Counted from the first letter of the stretch, positions 7,888-19,300 are shown. The stretch: DNA of 54,248 nt from an uncultured Bacteroidales bacterium (GCA_900317125.1 ONFR01000025.1:1-54248), one strand, 5' to 3'. Numbers and translations: made by a program. Notes: generated by a model from the letters alone, not told the origin.

Positions 7888-8340
7888 ATGAAGAAAATCG
7901 TTTTATTGGCAGTCACTTGCACAATGTTTATTGGCTGGAGTTCCACAATCCAGGCCCAGAGCTGTGAAGACATCCTGCGTCCATTCTACATGTTGAACAA
8001 CATCGACCCCAACGAATACCCCGAGGGGAAAGCGGATTGGAGATGCCAGTTTGCCCGGACAGCCTTCTATATGTGCGACAAAATTCCGGAGGGAGCTCCT
8101 GTGTATAACATCAGTGAGGTGACCGACCTGATAGCAAGAAGACATCTTGACGGCAATTTCAAAGTCAATCTTGAGGAGATGAGTTACTACGCCTATAACT
8201 TCCTCGATTTTCAGCAGAAGAACGACAAGCGCACGGTCTACTTCCGTCTGAACGACAACAACAATTACAAATACTTGGCAGTACGGTCGATGATTGAAAT
8301 GTACGACCGCACCGACCATCCCGAACGCTATGGCCGATAA
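7888..8340 (+). CDS. Secreted hypothetical protein
   Basis: 150 residues with a Sec signal peptide (MKKIVLLAVTCTMFIGWSSTIQA-QS). The mature 127 residues are hydrophilic, rich in Asn, Asp and Tyr, with three Cys (two near the mature N-terminus). I recognise no domain and no T9SS tail. It is followed after 48 bp by the large T9SS cargo gene on the same strand, so it may be exported along with, or be a partner of, that protein; this is inference from position only. No clear promoter is seen, and the inverted-repeat arm lies just upstream. Confidence 0.8.
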   Translation: MKKIVLLAVTCTMFIGWSSTIQAQSCEDILRPFYMLNNIDPNEYPEGKADWRCQFARTAFYMCDKIPEGAPVYNISEVTDLIARRHLDGNFKVNLEEMSYYAYNFLDFQQKNDKRTVYFRLNDNNNYKYLAVRSMIEMYDRTDHPERYGR

Positions 8341-8388
8341 CGCCTGATCATACCGAACGAGATATATAACATATAAAATCATACAATC

Positions 8389-11300
8389 ATGAAACGCATT
8401 ATATTAATAATAGCACTCATTTGCCTTGCAGGATGCGTCAACCTTTATGCACAGGAAGGTGTGACACCTGTCAATCTGGATGCGTCAACCAATGGCGACA
8501 CCATTGACGGCGTAAGTCCTCAGTCCGTATACCTATATGACGACGGAGGTCCTGCTGCCAGCGGCAATCCCGGTAACTATAATGGAGGCCATGACTATAT
8601 TATTCACGTCACTGGAGACTGTGAAAGTTTAGATTCATTGAATCACTTGACGGTTGTTATCAAGGAATATGACATTCTCTGCCACGATACCCTGTACATA
8701 TACGATGGCGGGTCTATCAACTCCCCGTTGCTGACGAAAATCAACAATTGCTATGCAAGTAACTCCAACTCGGCTTACTCTATTTCCTCCACCAACACCG
8801 AAAAAATGCTCACCATCCGGTTCCGTTCGACAATCGACACGACCAATAGTGCCAAGGGATTCCACTTGGTGTTCCAATGCCAGCGAGCGTGCGAGAAAGT
8901 GGTAGCATACATCGAAAACCAGTTCGAGAGGACAGACATGCGTGGCAACGTCATATCCTCGTTGAAGACGAAACAGGTTCCAGACCAATTCGACACTCTT
9001 TTTGTGAAAGACACTGTGACTGTGTATGACACGGTATGGGACGACACCAACCATATCACGTTCCACACCATACCGCGCGACTCCATCTTCAATACCGACA
9101 GCGTAATCAAGGTGGATACCATCTCGTGGGTTGAGGGTGCCCTCATCTGCCAAGGACAGGGTATCATCTTCCATGGTCACGGCACCTATACCAACAACAC
9201 CGGCTGGTATACTCCTCACGACACCTCGTCGATATTCAACTGGAATTTCACCATCGATACACTAAACGAACGAGGGGCGACAGCGCCATTCTTCAACGGG
9301 TACAGGCAAGTGGACTGCTATGATGTCACCCTAGTCATTGAAGATGAGAACGGATGCACATCCAACAACCTACCAAAGATTCAAGTGCGTATAGCACAGA
9401 ACCCAATCAAGACAATCTATGATTTAACGCCTGTATGCTCAGCCGACTCGCTGTCAGTGAGCGTGGGTTACGACGGCGACAATGGAACCTTGACCCTGAA
9501 AAAGATTGAACAGATAACGAGAAAGAGTAAGGTTAACCAAGTCAGAACCTTTATCCCCGACGGACCGCGGTGTAGTAAACCATGCTATGATGCACCTGTC
9601 ACCTTCAACGAATTCGGTTCGAAAAAAGTGACCTCTGCAGCCGACATCTGTTCTATCTGCGTGAGATATGAGCACTCTTTCATGGGTGACTACGAGTTGA
9701 GCATCATCTGCCCCATATACGACGAACTCGACCCCACAGGACCCGGTAAGGCTGTCTTAAAATACAAAGAGCCGCCTTCATTCCCCATTCCTGAAGGAAC
9801 ATCGCGCGGCGGCGGTAGATACACCGGTGTACCTTATCAAATCGGCGGCGATGATGCTGCAGACCACATGGCTGGCGCTCCTGGCTGTGGTGGCGACAAC
9901 TGCGACTCTGTTGACAACCCCTACGGCAAAGGCTTCAACTACTGCTTCTCCCGCAATGAGAGCTACACACTCGTGAACGGTTCACCCGCTGATATTTCTC
10001 CTATCCCCGAAGGCTGCGGTATCGCTTCCTCAACCCATGTTGCTTCATACTCGTACAATCAGCCTGCTATTCCCGCAGGATACTGCAAAGCCGGACAATA
10101 TGCTGGTCCTGTAACTGTCACCACCAAAGACTCGAGCGACTACATCAACCAGTTGAACTACTTCGTACCCGCCAGCGACTTCCACGAGCTCATCGGCTGC
10201 CCCCTTGACGGTACATGGCAGATTAAACTCTGTGACTTTTGGGCAATTGACAATGGCTGGGTGTTCAGTTGGGGTATGGACATCTGCGGCGTGAGCGCCG
10301 GCGGCGGCTGCCACTATCAAGTGGGCATCGACTCCGTGGTATGGCACCCCGACACCAACTATGACACCGATTTCCGCGACGGTCTCTACCGTGGTCTGCA
10401 AATCAACAAGAAGATCGGCAATGCCTCCACTGCCTACATCAAGTCTCCCGATACCAGCGGTGACTTCACCATCAACCTGCACATCTACGACGAATTCGGC
10501 TGCCGTTGGGACACTGTCACCCATATCTCAACAGTATACACGCCTACACCCCACCTTGGCAACGACACAATCCTCTGCGGTGTGAACACCATACCGCTTG
10601 ATGCACGCGACAAACACTCACAATCTGGTATCTCCACTTTCCAATGGGAGCCCACAGGCGACACTGCTGGCGTCATCGAAACGCTCAAGGGTGTATACAA
10701 GACGACAACTTATGTAGTACAGGCCATCAACACCGACAAAGGAACATCTTGCCCGGCGCGTGACACCATCGTGGTGCATGTCAACCCGCAACCAGTTCCC
10801 AGTTTCGACCCCGGTATCTATCCTCTTGAGGGCTGCGAACCCTTCACCATCAACATCGACAACACGACAACCTATGGCGATAAATACCGCTGGGTATTCG
10901 GCGACGGCTCCTACTCCACACTCCGCGACCCCAGCCACTCCTACAAGGCAGGTACCTACGACCTCAAATACTATGTCGAAAGCGACAAAGGCTGCAAAGA
11001 CTCCCTCATCTTCCTCGACCTTATCACCGTACACCCCAGCCCGCAAGCCTCCTTCACATGGGATCCTGTCTATGTCAACACCGAGCATCCCACCATCAAT
11101 CTGAGAAACACCACCACCCCCGACGACGGCAATAACACCTATTTCTGGGAAATCCAGTACGACAAAGACAGACCGTACTCATTCCATACCCTCACTGAAA
11201 CCAGTCCCACCTTCGAATGGACAGCCAATGAAGGCGAAGACTTGGCAGGCAGCTATGCCATCCGTCTCATCGCACGTTCCGATAACCGAGGCCCCAGCGG

Positions 11301-11637
11301 TCGACTGATCCAGTGCATCGACACTGTTGAGAACAATATCATCATCATCAACGATATGCTAAGATTCCCCTCGGTAATCACTCCCAACGGCGATGGCATC
11401 AACGACATCTTTATCATCGAGAATCTTGTCGAAGGATTAGCCTATCCTATCAACACGCTTGACATCTACGACAAATGGGGCTCTAGGGTCTTCCACGCTA
11501 CCAACATCAGCAGTAGAGACCAATTCTGGGATCCGTCCCGTCACAATGTCCCTGCTGGTACCTACTTCTACCGTTTCAGCGGCAAAGGATACAAAGGCAA
11601 TATAGAGCATAACGGTGTCATCGAAGTCATTAAATAG
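8389..11637 (+). CDS. Large cell-surface protein with CUB-like, P-domain-like, PKD modules and T9SS type B tail
   Basis: 1082 residues. Signal peptide about 1-21 (MKRIILIIALICLAGCVNLYA); the Cys in LAGC raises a lipoprotein possibility, but the AxA-type end fits signal peptidase I better. Residues about 50-165 resemble a CUB-type beta-sandwich (VIKEYDILCHDTLYIYDGG). About 394-630 looks like a proprotein-convertase P domain interrupted by an insert: EHSFMGDYELSIICP at one end and GTWQIKLCDFWAIDNGWVFS at the other. A PKD domain lies at about 804-885 (YRWVFGDGSYST), probably followed by a second PKD-like module. About 992-1082 is the gliding-motility-associated C-terminal domain (SVITPNGDGINDIF), the type B T9SS export and anchoring signal. 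Substrate unknown; adhesion or carbohydrate binding is plausible. Confidence 0.85.
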   Translation: MKRIILIIALICLAGCVNLYAQEGVTPVNLDASTNGDTIDGVSPQSVYLYDDGGPAASGNPGNYNGGHDYIIHVTGDCESLDSLNHLTVVIKEYDILCHDTLYIYDGGSINSPLLTKINNCYASNSNSAYSISSTNTEKMLTIRFRSTIDTTNSAKGFHLVFQCQRACEKVVAYIENQFERTDMRGNVISSLKTKQVPDQFDTLFVKDTVTVYDTVWDDTNHITFHTIPRDSIFNTDSVIKVDTISWVEGALICQGQGIIFHGHGTYTNNTGWYTPHDTSSIFNWNFTIDTLNERGATAPFFNGYRQVDCYDVTLVIEDENGCTSNNLPKIQVRIAQNPIKTIYDLTPVCSADSLSVSVGYDGDNGTLTLKKIEQITRKSKVNQVRTFIPDGPRCSKPCYDAPVTFNEFGSKKVTSAADICSICVRYEHSFMGDYELSIICPIYDELDPTGPGKAVLKYKEPPSFPIPEGTSRGGGRYTGVPYQIGGDDAADHMAGAPGCGGDNCDSVDNPYGKGFNYCFSRNESYTLVNGSPADISPIPEGCGIASSTHVASYSYNQPAIPAGYCKAGQYAGPVTVTTKDSSDYINQLNYFVPASDFHELIGCPLDGTWQIKLCDFWAIDNGWVFSWGMDICGVSAGGGCHYQVGIDSVVWHPDTNYDTDFRDGLYRGLQINKKIGNASTAYIKSPDTSGDFTINLHIYDEFGCRWDTVTHISTVYTPTPHLGNDTILCGVNTIPLDARDKHSQSGISTFQWEPTGDTAGVIETLKGVYKTTTYVVQAINTDKGTSCPARDTIVVHVNPQPVPSFDPGIYPLEGCEPFTINIDNTTTYGDKYRWVFGDGSYSTLRDPSHSYKAGTYDLKYYVESDKGCKDSLIFLDLITVHPSPQASFTWDPVYVNTEHPTINLRNTTTPDDGNNTYFWEIQYDKDRPYSFHTLTETSPTFEWTANEGEDLAGSYAIRLIARSDNRGPSGRLIQCIDTVENNIIIINDMLRFPSVITPNGDGINDIFIIENLVEGLAYPINTLDIYDKWGSRVFHATNISSRDQFWDPSRHNVPAGTYFYRFSGKGYKGNIEHNGVIEVIK

Positions 11638-14600
11638 CAATAATGCAAATCATTGCAATAAGGGTGCCCTACAAGGCACCCTTTTAGTGCTTCTACTCAT
11701 CCTACAATTCTTCAACACCCCTCTATTCGCCCGTCAGCGCGACACCCTAGGGACAGGCCACCCGACATACTTTGTGGCCAACCAAGGCCAATGGAGCAAC
11801 CCGTCGCTCTTCCAGGCGCAGATGCACAACGCCGCCCTCTTTGTCGAAAGCGACAGGCTCACTATCGCACTCCGCAATCCCCATCCCCCGCATGACGAGA
11901 ACGAGCCGTTCCACCATGCCATGAGCCAACAGATGCACGCCTATCGCGTGAACTTCATCGGCTGCAATGAGAACCCTGCTGTGATGGGACAGGACATCGA
12001 CCCCAATAGGGGCTACGACAACTATTACCTTGGGAACAATCCCGAGCGGTGGGTCGCCCATCTCGACCACTACAGCACCATCTTTTACAGCGGGCTCTAT
12101 CCGGGCATCGATATGGACATCAAAGTGGCACAACACGCCTTGAAAACCAACTTCTACCTGTCACCCGGCGCGAAAGTCTCCGACATAGTCCTGCACTACG
12201 AGGGAGCCGAAAAATTGTACCTAAGCAACGGCAACCTCATTATCCGCACCACCGTGGGCGAGATTGTGGAGATGGAACCCTATGCCTACCAAACCACCGA
12301 TACCGGACTTTGCGAAATACCCGCACGCTACAAACTCAGAGGCGAACGGGTGAGTTTCGACCTCGGCAGCTACGACACCACCCTGCCCCTCGTCATCGAC
12401 CCCGTTCTCATCTTCTCCACCTACACCGGTTCCACCTCCGACAACTGGGGTACCACTGCCACCTACGACGCCCATAAGAACACCTACACCTCCGGTTTGG
12501 TTTTCGGCATCGGATACCCTGTTTCCGTAGGGGCTTACGATGGGAGCTACAACAGCAACGCCGACATTGGCATCTTCAAGTTCGACACCTCTGGCACCCA
12601 GTGCCTCTTTGCCACCTATCTGGGCGGCTCATTGGCCGACATGCCACACAGCATGTACGTCAACACCTTCGACGAACTGGTCATTTTTGGCACCACCGGC
12701 TCCAGCAATTTCCCCGTTACCCCCGGCGCCTATGACGTATCATTCAACGGGGGCGACAGTCTCGCCTTCGAGAACACAAGTACAATCCATTTCCCCCACG
12801 GCAGCGACATTTTCATCAGCCGTTTCAGCAGCGACGGCACCCAGCTCCAGGCCTCCACGTTTGTAGGCGGCTCGGGCAACGACGGCCTCAACTACCGCCC
12901 CGGCTACAACAGAAACAATATCATCATGCGGGGCAACGACTCACTCTACTTCAACTACGGCGACGGTGCACGCGGAGAGCTCATCACCGACGACCTCAAC
13001 AACATCTACGTCGGTTCCACCACCTTCTCCCACGACTTTCCCACCACACCCGACAGCTACAGTCCCTACTCCTCCTCAAGACAAAACGGCATCGTATTCA
13101 AAATCGACTATAACCTCCGCAACATGATATGGAGCACCTACCTTGGCGGCAGTGACGACGACGCCGTCTACTCCATCGATGTCGACAGCAACTACAACCT
13201 GCTTGTATGCGGCGGCACCAACTCGCTTGACTTCCCCACCACCGAGGGCGTGCTGCAACCCCTCTATGGGGGCGGCTCGGCCGACGGCTTTGTTGCCAAA
13301 CTCTCCTACAACGGCGACCGGCTCATGTCCAGCACCTACTACGGCTCCGATGCCTACGACCAACTATATTTTGTCCGCACAGGCAAGCACAACGAGGTGT
13401 TTGTCTTCGGCCAAACCAAAGCTTCCGGCACCACCATGATACACAACGCCTCCTACAGTGTTCCCGGCAGCGGGATGCTTCTGGCCCGTATCTATCCCAA
13501 TCTCGACGGGCGCGAATGGTCCACAGTCTTCGGCACCCCTATCGGCCGTCCCAACCTCTCCCCCACAGCCTTTGCAGCCGACATCTGCAACCGAGTATAT
13601 GCCGCTGGATGGGGGCGTGACTTTGTGGGCTCAGGATACAATTGGAACCAGTACGGCACCACCGGCATGGAGACCACAGCCGACGCCATCCAGTCCACCA
13701 CCGACGGGCAAGACTTCTACATCATGAGCATCACTGCCGATGCCTCGCAGCTCGACTATGCCACATTCTTTGGCGAGTTGCACGGCAGCAACTCCAGTGG
13801 AGGCTACGACCATGTCGACGGAGGCACCAGCCGATTCGACAAGATGGCCACTCTCTACCAGAGCGTCTGCGCCAGCTGCTACGGCAACGACGAGTTCCCC
13901 ACCACTCCCGGTGCATGGTCTGAGCATAACAACAGCTCCAACTGCAACAATGCTCTCTTCCGCATCAACATCCACAACGACTTTCCGGTAGCCGACTTCC
14001 TCAATCCCCCGGTCGGCTGCGCTCCGTATACTGTCCGTTTCACCAATACCGGCCGTGGTTCCTCCTTCCACTGGGACTTCGGCGACGGCGGCACCTCCAC
14101 CCAGCGCAACCCCCAGCACACATTCACCGAACCCGGCACCTACCGTGTGCGTCTCGTCGCCACACTCGAAGATGGCTGCACCATGTCCGACACCACCGAG
14201 CATATCATCCGTGTCCTCAACGAGGCCGGCAACCACTTCTACCAATCATCGTGCGAGAACACCACGATGCAGATTGGTTTCACGCCCATGCTCGGCTGCA
14301 CCTACGAATGGCTTGAAGGCGACGTGTCCGACCGCACCATCGCCAACCCCTACGTCACCACCAGCGGCACCTATGTGCTGCTCATCACCTCCCTCAACGG
14401 CTGTGCCGAGCTCGACACTTTCTACGTCAACTTCTACACACTCCTCGACACCCTCCTCACCCATACGCCTAGCTGTCCCGGCGGCGACAACGGGTACGTT
14501 ATAGCCCGGCTCCAACACGAGTTGACCGACTCTGCCCGCTACTACTGGGATGGCGTGGAGGGCGACTCTGTGCTGACAGGGCTCAGTGCCGACGGGCGCG

Positions 14601-15400
14601 TCCACACACTCATGGTGGAGAGCCATGGCTGCCGTGTGCAACGCACCTTCACCGTTGAAGATCCTCCCGTCATGACCATCGACAAGCAGGCCGATAACCT
14701 CATCTGCGGCACACAATGCGATGCCACCATCCGTCTCAGCTACTCCATTCCCGGCCATCACATCGGCGACACCCTCATCGACAGTCTATGCGACGGCACC
14801 TATATCACCCTGCTGCGCGACACCGCCGGCTGTCCCTACTTCGACACCACCGTCATCGTCCGCGACACCGACCTGATACATGTCAACCTCTGGGCCGACG
14901 AAACACTCATATTCCTCACCGAGAGCACTCACCTGCATGCCACCCATATCGATGGAGCCCGCTACAGCTGGAACCATCCCAACACCCTCGACCGTCCCAC
15001 CTCGCCCGACCCCTTGGCCACACCCACCGACACCCTCACCGTCTACGGCGTCACCGTCACCGACAGCCTGGGATGCACCTGGTATGGCGAGCTGCCCATC
15101 CGCTGCATCAGCATCACCTGTGGACGGCCCAATGTGTTTATCCCCAACGCCTTCTCGCCCAATGGCGACGGCATCAACGACCGCCTCTGTTTCCGAGGCG
15201 ACTATATCACCGATTTCTATATAGCAATCTACACCCGCTGGGGCGAGAAAGTATACGAAACCCACAGCATCAACGACTGCTGGGATGGCCGTTACCACGA
15301 CAACTGGTGCATGCCCGGCGTCTACACCTACACCTGCAGCATACAATGCGAAGCAGGCATGCACAACCTACTCAAAGGCGACATAACCATCATCCGATGA
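11615..15400 (+). CDS. Large surface protein with beta-propeller (SBBP-like) repeats, PKD domain and T9SS type B tail
   Basis: 1261 residues. The N-terminal part (about 45-270) matches the Bacteroidetes domain that precedes SBBP propellers (FVANQGQW; DNYYLGNNPERW). About 275-720 contains blades such as FATYLGGSLADMP, STYLGGSDDDAVYSI and TYYGSDAYD. A PKD domain lies at about 792-875 (FHWDFGDGGTST), followed by beta-rich modules, and the type B T9SS tail at about 1172-1261 (IPNAFSPNGDGIND). The start is awkward: the only start giving a full signal peptide is GTG 11615, inside the previous gene's last codons; GTG 11687 would leave a short signal peptide lacking a charged N-terminus. A terminator-like hairpin sits between these two starts. 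Probably cotranscribed with the upstream gene. Confidence 0.82.
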   Translation: MSSKSLNSNNANHCNKGALQGTLLVLLLILQFFNTPLFARQRDTLGTGHPTYFVANQGQWSNPSLFQAQMHNAALFVESDRLTIALRNPHPPHDENEPFHHAMSQQMHAYRVNFIGCNENPAVMGQDIDPNRGYDNYYLGNNPERWVAHLDHYSTIFYSGLYPGIDMDIKVAQHALKTNFYLSPGAKVSDIVLHYEGAEKLYLSNGNLIIRTTVGEIVEMEPYAYQTTDTGLCEIPARYKLRGERVSFDLGSYDTTLPLVIDPVLIFSTYTGSTSDNWGTTATYDAHKNTYTSGLVFGIGYPVSVGAYDGSYNSNADIGIFKFDTSGTQCLFATYLGGSLADMPHSMYVNTFDELVIFGTTGSSNFPVTPGAYDVSFNGGDSLAFENTSTIHFPHGSDIFISRFSSDGTQLQASTFVGGSGNDGLNYRPGYNRNNIIMRGNDSLYFNYGDGARGELITDDLNNIYVGSTTFSHDFPTTPDSYSPYSSSRQNGIVFKIDYNLRNMIWSTYLGGSDDDAVYSIDVDSNYNLLVCGGTNSLDFPTTEGVLQPLYGGGSADGFVAKLSYNGDRLMSSTYYGSDAYDQLYFVRTGKHNEVFVFGQTKASGTTMIHNASYSVPGSGMLLARIYPNLDGREWSTVFGTPIGRPNLSPTAFAADICNRVYAAGWGRDFVGSGYNWNQYGTTGMETTADAIQSTTDGQDFYIMSITADASQLDYATFFGELHGSNSSGGYDHVDGGTSRFDKMATLYQSVCASCYGNDEFPTTPGAWSEHNNSSNCNNALFRINIHNDFPVADFLNPPVGCAPYTVRFTNTGRGSSFHWDFGDGGTSTQRNPQHTFTEPGTYRVRLVATLEDGCTMSDTTEHIIRVLNEAGNHFYQSSCENTTMQIGFTPMLGCTYEWLEGDVSDRTIANPYVTTSGTYVLLITSLNGCAELDTFYVNFYTLLDTLLTHTPSCPGGDNGYVIARLQHELTDSARYYWDGVEGDSVLTGLSADGRVHTLMVESHGCRVQRTFTVEDPPVMTIDKQADNLICGTQCDATIRLSYSIPGHHIGDTLIDSLCDGTYITLLRDTAGCPYFDTTVIVRDTDLIHVNLWADETLIFLTESTHLHATHIDGARYSWNHPNTLDRPTSPDPLATPTDTLTVYGVTVTDSLGCTWYGELPIRCISITCGRPNVFIPNAFSPNGDGINDRLCFRGDYITDFYIAIYTRWGEKVYETHSINDCWDGRYHDNWCMPGVYTYTCSIQCEAGMHNLLKGDITIIR
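11660..11683 (+). terminator. Terminator-like hairpin inside the signal-peptide coding region
   Basis: AAGGGTGCC (11660-11668), a 6-nt loop and GGCACCCTT (11675-11683) form a perfect 9-bp GC-rich stem ending in TTTT (11682-11685). It lies 23 bp past the stop of the upstream gene, the normal place for an intrinsic terminator, yet inside the coding frame of the following gene if GTG 11615 is its start. It may attenuate expression of the downstream gene. Confidence 0.6.
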
Positions 15401-16227
15401 AAGACCAGTTTGTCATAGCCTACCTTGCCGACCTCAGCATGAACCAGACCGTGGTCTCCCACGCCTGCCATCTGGCACGCATGCTCAACAAAGGGCTCAT
15501 CCTCCTCTATATCGAAGACCCCCGCCTCAAACTGCCCTCCGTCAACGATGCCGAGCAGCAGCTCCTCAAGCTCGAAGCCGACATCCCCGATGTCCATCCG
15601 GCCCACGTGGCCCTAAAAGGCTCCACCGCCGAGGTCATCAACGCGTTGCCCACCCTCCTCAACGGCGTGGTGGCAGTGGCTGGAGTCAATCCCAAAGCCT
15701 CCTTCGGCAACCCCACACATCCGCGCCGCGTGCTCCACCACTTCTCGCAATGCAAGATCGCCTACCTCACCGTCCAGCAGCCTCTCACCGACCCTTCGTC
15801 CTACAACACCGTTGCCTACAGCATCGACTTCAACAAAGAGAGCAAAGAGAAGCTCATCTGGGCCTCATACTTTGCACGCTTCAACCACAGCAAACTGCTC
15901 ATGCTCCATTTCAAATACAGCGACAGCGGACTCCACACCAAGTGGCACAACAACGTCCTCTTCATGGACAAATTCTTCTCCGGCCTCAACGTCACCTACT
16001 CCAGCCTCCCCATACAGGGACGCGCACTATTCCCCGAAATTATCGTCTGCCGCTCAGCGGCCCAGGCAGGATGCGGCCTCCTCATCTCCGTCACCACCGA
16101 CACCCGCAACCTCGATGTCATTGAGTGGTTCGCCGGTGTGCAGGAACACCGCACCATCCGCAACCCCCATCAGCTCCCCGTACTCTTCATCAATCCCCGC
16201 AACGACATCTACGTCCTCTGCGACTAA
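15397..16227 (+). CDS. Universal-stress-protein-like protein
   Basis: 276 residues, no signal peptide. Two Usp-like halves: the first begins MKDQFVIAYLADLS and runs to KIAYLTVQQ (about 1-130), the second begins YNTVAYSIDFNKESKEKL and ends PVLFINPRNDIYV. The glycine-rich ATP-binding loop of UspA is absent in both halves, so it belongs to the non-nucleotide-binding branch or has degenerated. It starts at an ATG overlapping the stop of the surface-protein gene (ATGA), implying coupled translation. Finding a cytoplasmic protein between giant secreted proteins is odd; the role is unknown. It shares the family with the gene at 1684-2499, but the sequences are quite different. Confidence 0.75.
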   Translation: MKDQFVIAYLADLSMNQTVVSHACHLARMLNKGLILLYIEDPRLKLPSVNDAEQQLLKLEADIPDVHPAHVALKGSTAEVINALPTLLNGVVAVAGVNPKASFGNPTHPRRVLHHFSQCKIAYLTVQQPLTDPSSYNTVAYSIDFNKESKEKLIWASYFARFNHSKLLMLHFKYSDSGLHTKWHNNVLFMDKFFSGLNVTYSSLPIQGRALFPEIIVCRSAAQAGCGLLISVTTDTRNLDVIEWFAGVQEHRTIRNPHQLPVLFINPRNDIYVLCD

Positions 16228-16308
16228 TCCTCCCCCACAACCTCCTCTACCCTACCTCCCACGCTAATCCAATAATACTACTATACAATAAACCAAAAAC
16301 CACCACCA

Positions 16309-19300
16309 ATGAAAAAGACCTCAAACTCTAGACTAAACAGGTTATCTTATTGCATATTACTACTCTGCCTGATATGCAGTGCAATGCACAGCAAGGCTCT
16401 TACTCTCTGCCCCGACAGCCCCGACAGCTGCGTGATAACCCAGCTGCCCTATGTGGAGATGTTCGAAAATGACGTGAGCAACTTTCTACCATGTTGGTAC
16501 AGGATGAACAACGATTCTTCATACTCCTACTCCAACATTTATATCACCCACAATTACTATTATTCAGAACTGATAATGCAAGGCAGCTACTCCTCATCGT
16601 CTCAATACGTAGCCCTTCCCACTATCGACAGTGCCCTGCTTGCCGATAATCCATTGTACCTGCTCATCCGGTTCAACTCTTATATTTCTTATTATAATAA
16701 CGCTCATGAACTGGGAACCATGAGCGACCCAAACAACCCAAACACTTTCACCCGCATCTGCACACTTCCCCGCGCCTATACTGGCTACAATGGGGAGTTT
16801 GCCATACTGCTGAACACCTTGGGAGCAAATGACCACTTAGCATTGAAAACCAACATAAGGTCCAACTCCAGCAATGATTACCTGCGAGTAAACCGCATCG
16901 AAATCGGCCGTATGCCTGAGTGCGGTATAGTACATAATCCCGTTCTCTTGAAAAAAGGGGCTTATGGAGCACACATCGGGTGGGATTATCTATCTGCCAT
17001 CGAAAGGGACAGCACTCTCTTCACCGTGAGAGTGTATCGCAGCAGCGACTCGGCACTTGTCAATGTCGACACCACATACCAACAACAAGTGCTGATAGAC
17101 AGCCTGGAGCCAAACACTATATATATTGCCCACATCTCAGCTTTGTGTGGCGGTGTTGCCGACACAATTGAAACATTGATTGGGTTCCAGACATTGCCCA
17201 CGTCCAGCTGCATTCAACCCTTGGTTGTGGCCAAGGAATGGGGCGGAGACTCCATCACCATCGCATGGGTTCCGCCTTTAGGCGATACCGCTTGGTATAT
17301 CTATTTACAAAACGCCACTCGATGGGACACATTGGAGCAAGACTACCGCCAACAGACCTATACCTTGCGCAACCTTCAGCCTGGCACTACCTACAAACTA
17401 AGAGTAAACTCTTTGTGCAACCTCGGCCAGAGCATCGATGTAAACACCGTCACCGTGACCACCGAATGCAGAGCGAGGAATGTGCCTTTATTCGAGGATT
17501 TCAACTCCATACCTAATTGTTGGAGGAATCTCCAAATCCAACAGTCATCAATGCTGTTACAATATTCATGGTACACCGGACTTCCCTTATTCAGAGAACC
17601 CCTCAACAACCTTTATATCTCAGGCTTTCTGTATCGCTCCAATCTGGTGGTTGGTGTACTGCCAGACTGGGGTACTCTGCCTAACGATTTCTATCCGATA
17701 GACACTGTGGTCAACGACTTTGATACTTGTTGGGAGTCGTTTTATGTCGACTTTTCCAATTCACCCTATTCCTCTGGACAGGTGATACTCACAAGCCTGT
17801 ACGGTAGTGCAACACAGTCAATCTATCTCGACAACCTGACGGTGGACATCAATCCCGGCTGCCCGCAGCCTTGCCACATACACGATTCTGCCATCACTGC
17901 CAGTTCTGCCTACATACGTTGGAGAGCCAATAGGAATGTTTGGAACTACGAGGTGGAATATGGCCCCCACGGTTTTGAACACGGCACAGGCTCAACGCTA
18001 CTTGTAACAGCCGCCAGTGTCACTCTCGCAGGCCTGAGGTCAGGCACCAACTACGATGTCTATATCCGTTCACACTGCCTAAATGGCGACTCGTCGGAAT
18101 GGTCGTCCCCCATCAACTTCACCACCCTCTGCAGCGACATCTACGAACTGCCATGGACCGAGGATTTCAGCATGTGGGAAATAAGTTACGGCTATACCCC
18201 ATCCCGACCGGCTTGCTGGAATAACTACCCCTCTGTTATAGATTTTGGTATCACTTCTTCGGTATTGCCATCGGGCGATACCACTAAGGTTCTATCGCTA
18301 GGCAATGTAGAGTTTCCGTCTCGTACTTACTTGCCACGGGTCAGCCGCCATATCCGCATACAAAGTCTTATGGCTTCAATGACCGTTTGGTATAAAAATG
18401 ATAATATGTATTCCTGGATGGATGGAGGCAACCCGCCGCAGGTGGTAGTGGGGGTAAGCAAAGACATCAGCAACACCACCACTTTCGTCCCTGTCGACAC
18501 ACTGACCGTCACCCCGGTACCCGCCACCTACGATGTAGTATTCAACAGCTATTCCGATACCGGCCATTACATCACCATCCTACTTATTGGCAACGGGCAC
18601 CAGACCGTGTTGCTGGATGATGTCATTCTCGACATGCCGCCTGATTGTATCCGACCCACCCACCTGTGTGTTGACTCTGTCACTCCAACGCAGGCAACCC
18701 TCCGATGGCGCGAACAGGGCAGTGCCTCCGATTGGCAGATTGAGTATGGCCCCCAAGGTTTCCTTCCTGGCTCGGGCACAAGCATCGTGACGGACAGCAA
18801 CTTCCTTACCCTTACAGGTTTGTCTCCCAATACTCGTTATGAATTCCGCGTGCGTAGTTTATGCAATGGTAGCAGTTCCACCGGATGGGGCGACACCTCG
18901 GAATGGTCGTACCAACGATTTGCATTCTCCACTATCCCGAATCCTGCTCAACTGCCATACTACTGCAACTTCGAGGACTCGACCGAATCGAACCTATGGA
19001 CTAGCTTCAGCAATGGCAATTTCGCTTGGCGGTGGGGCATTGTCGATTCGGCGGACAATTCACTGGGCTACAATTTCGCAATAAGTGGCGACACAATCAA
19101 TACTCAGATAACAGCCAATAGCATCCTGTACCGCGACTTCGATTTCGGAACTCTCGACACATTATCCCCCGATGCCTCCCAACGCTACACCATCACCTAT
19201 AAATACAAAGTAGACCAATCGGTCTTTCATGAATATTTCCACTCCGATAGTCGGTCAGTGCTCTGTCTTACCGACCCCCAACAACCCCTCTCCGTTTCAA

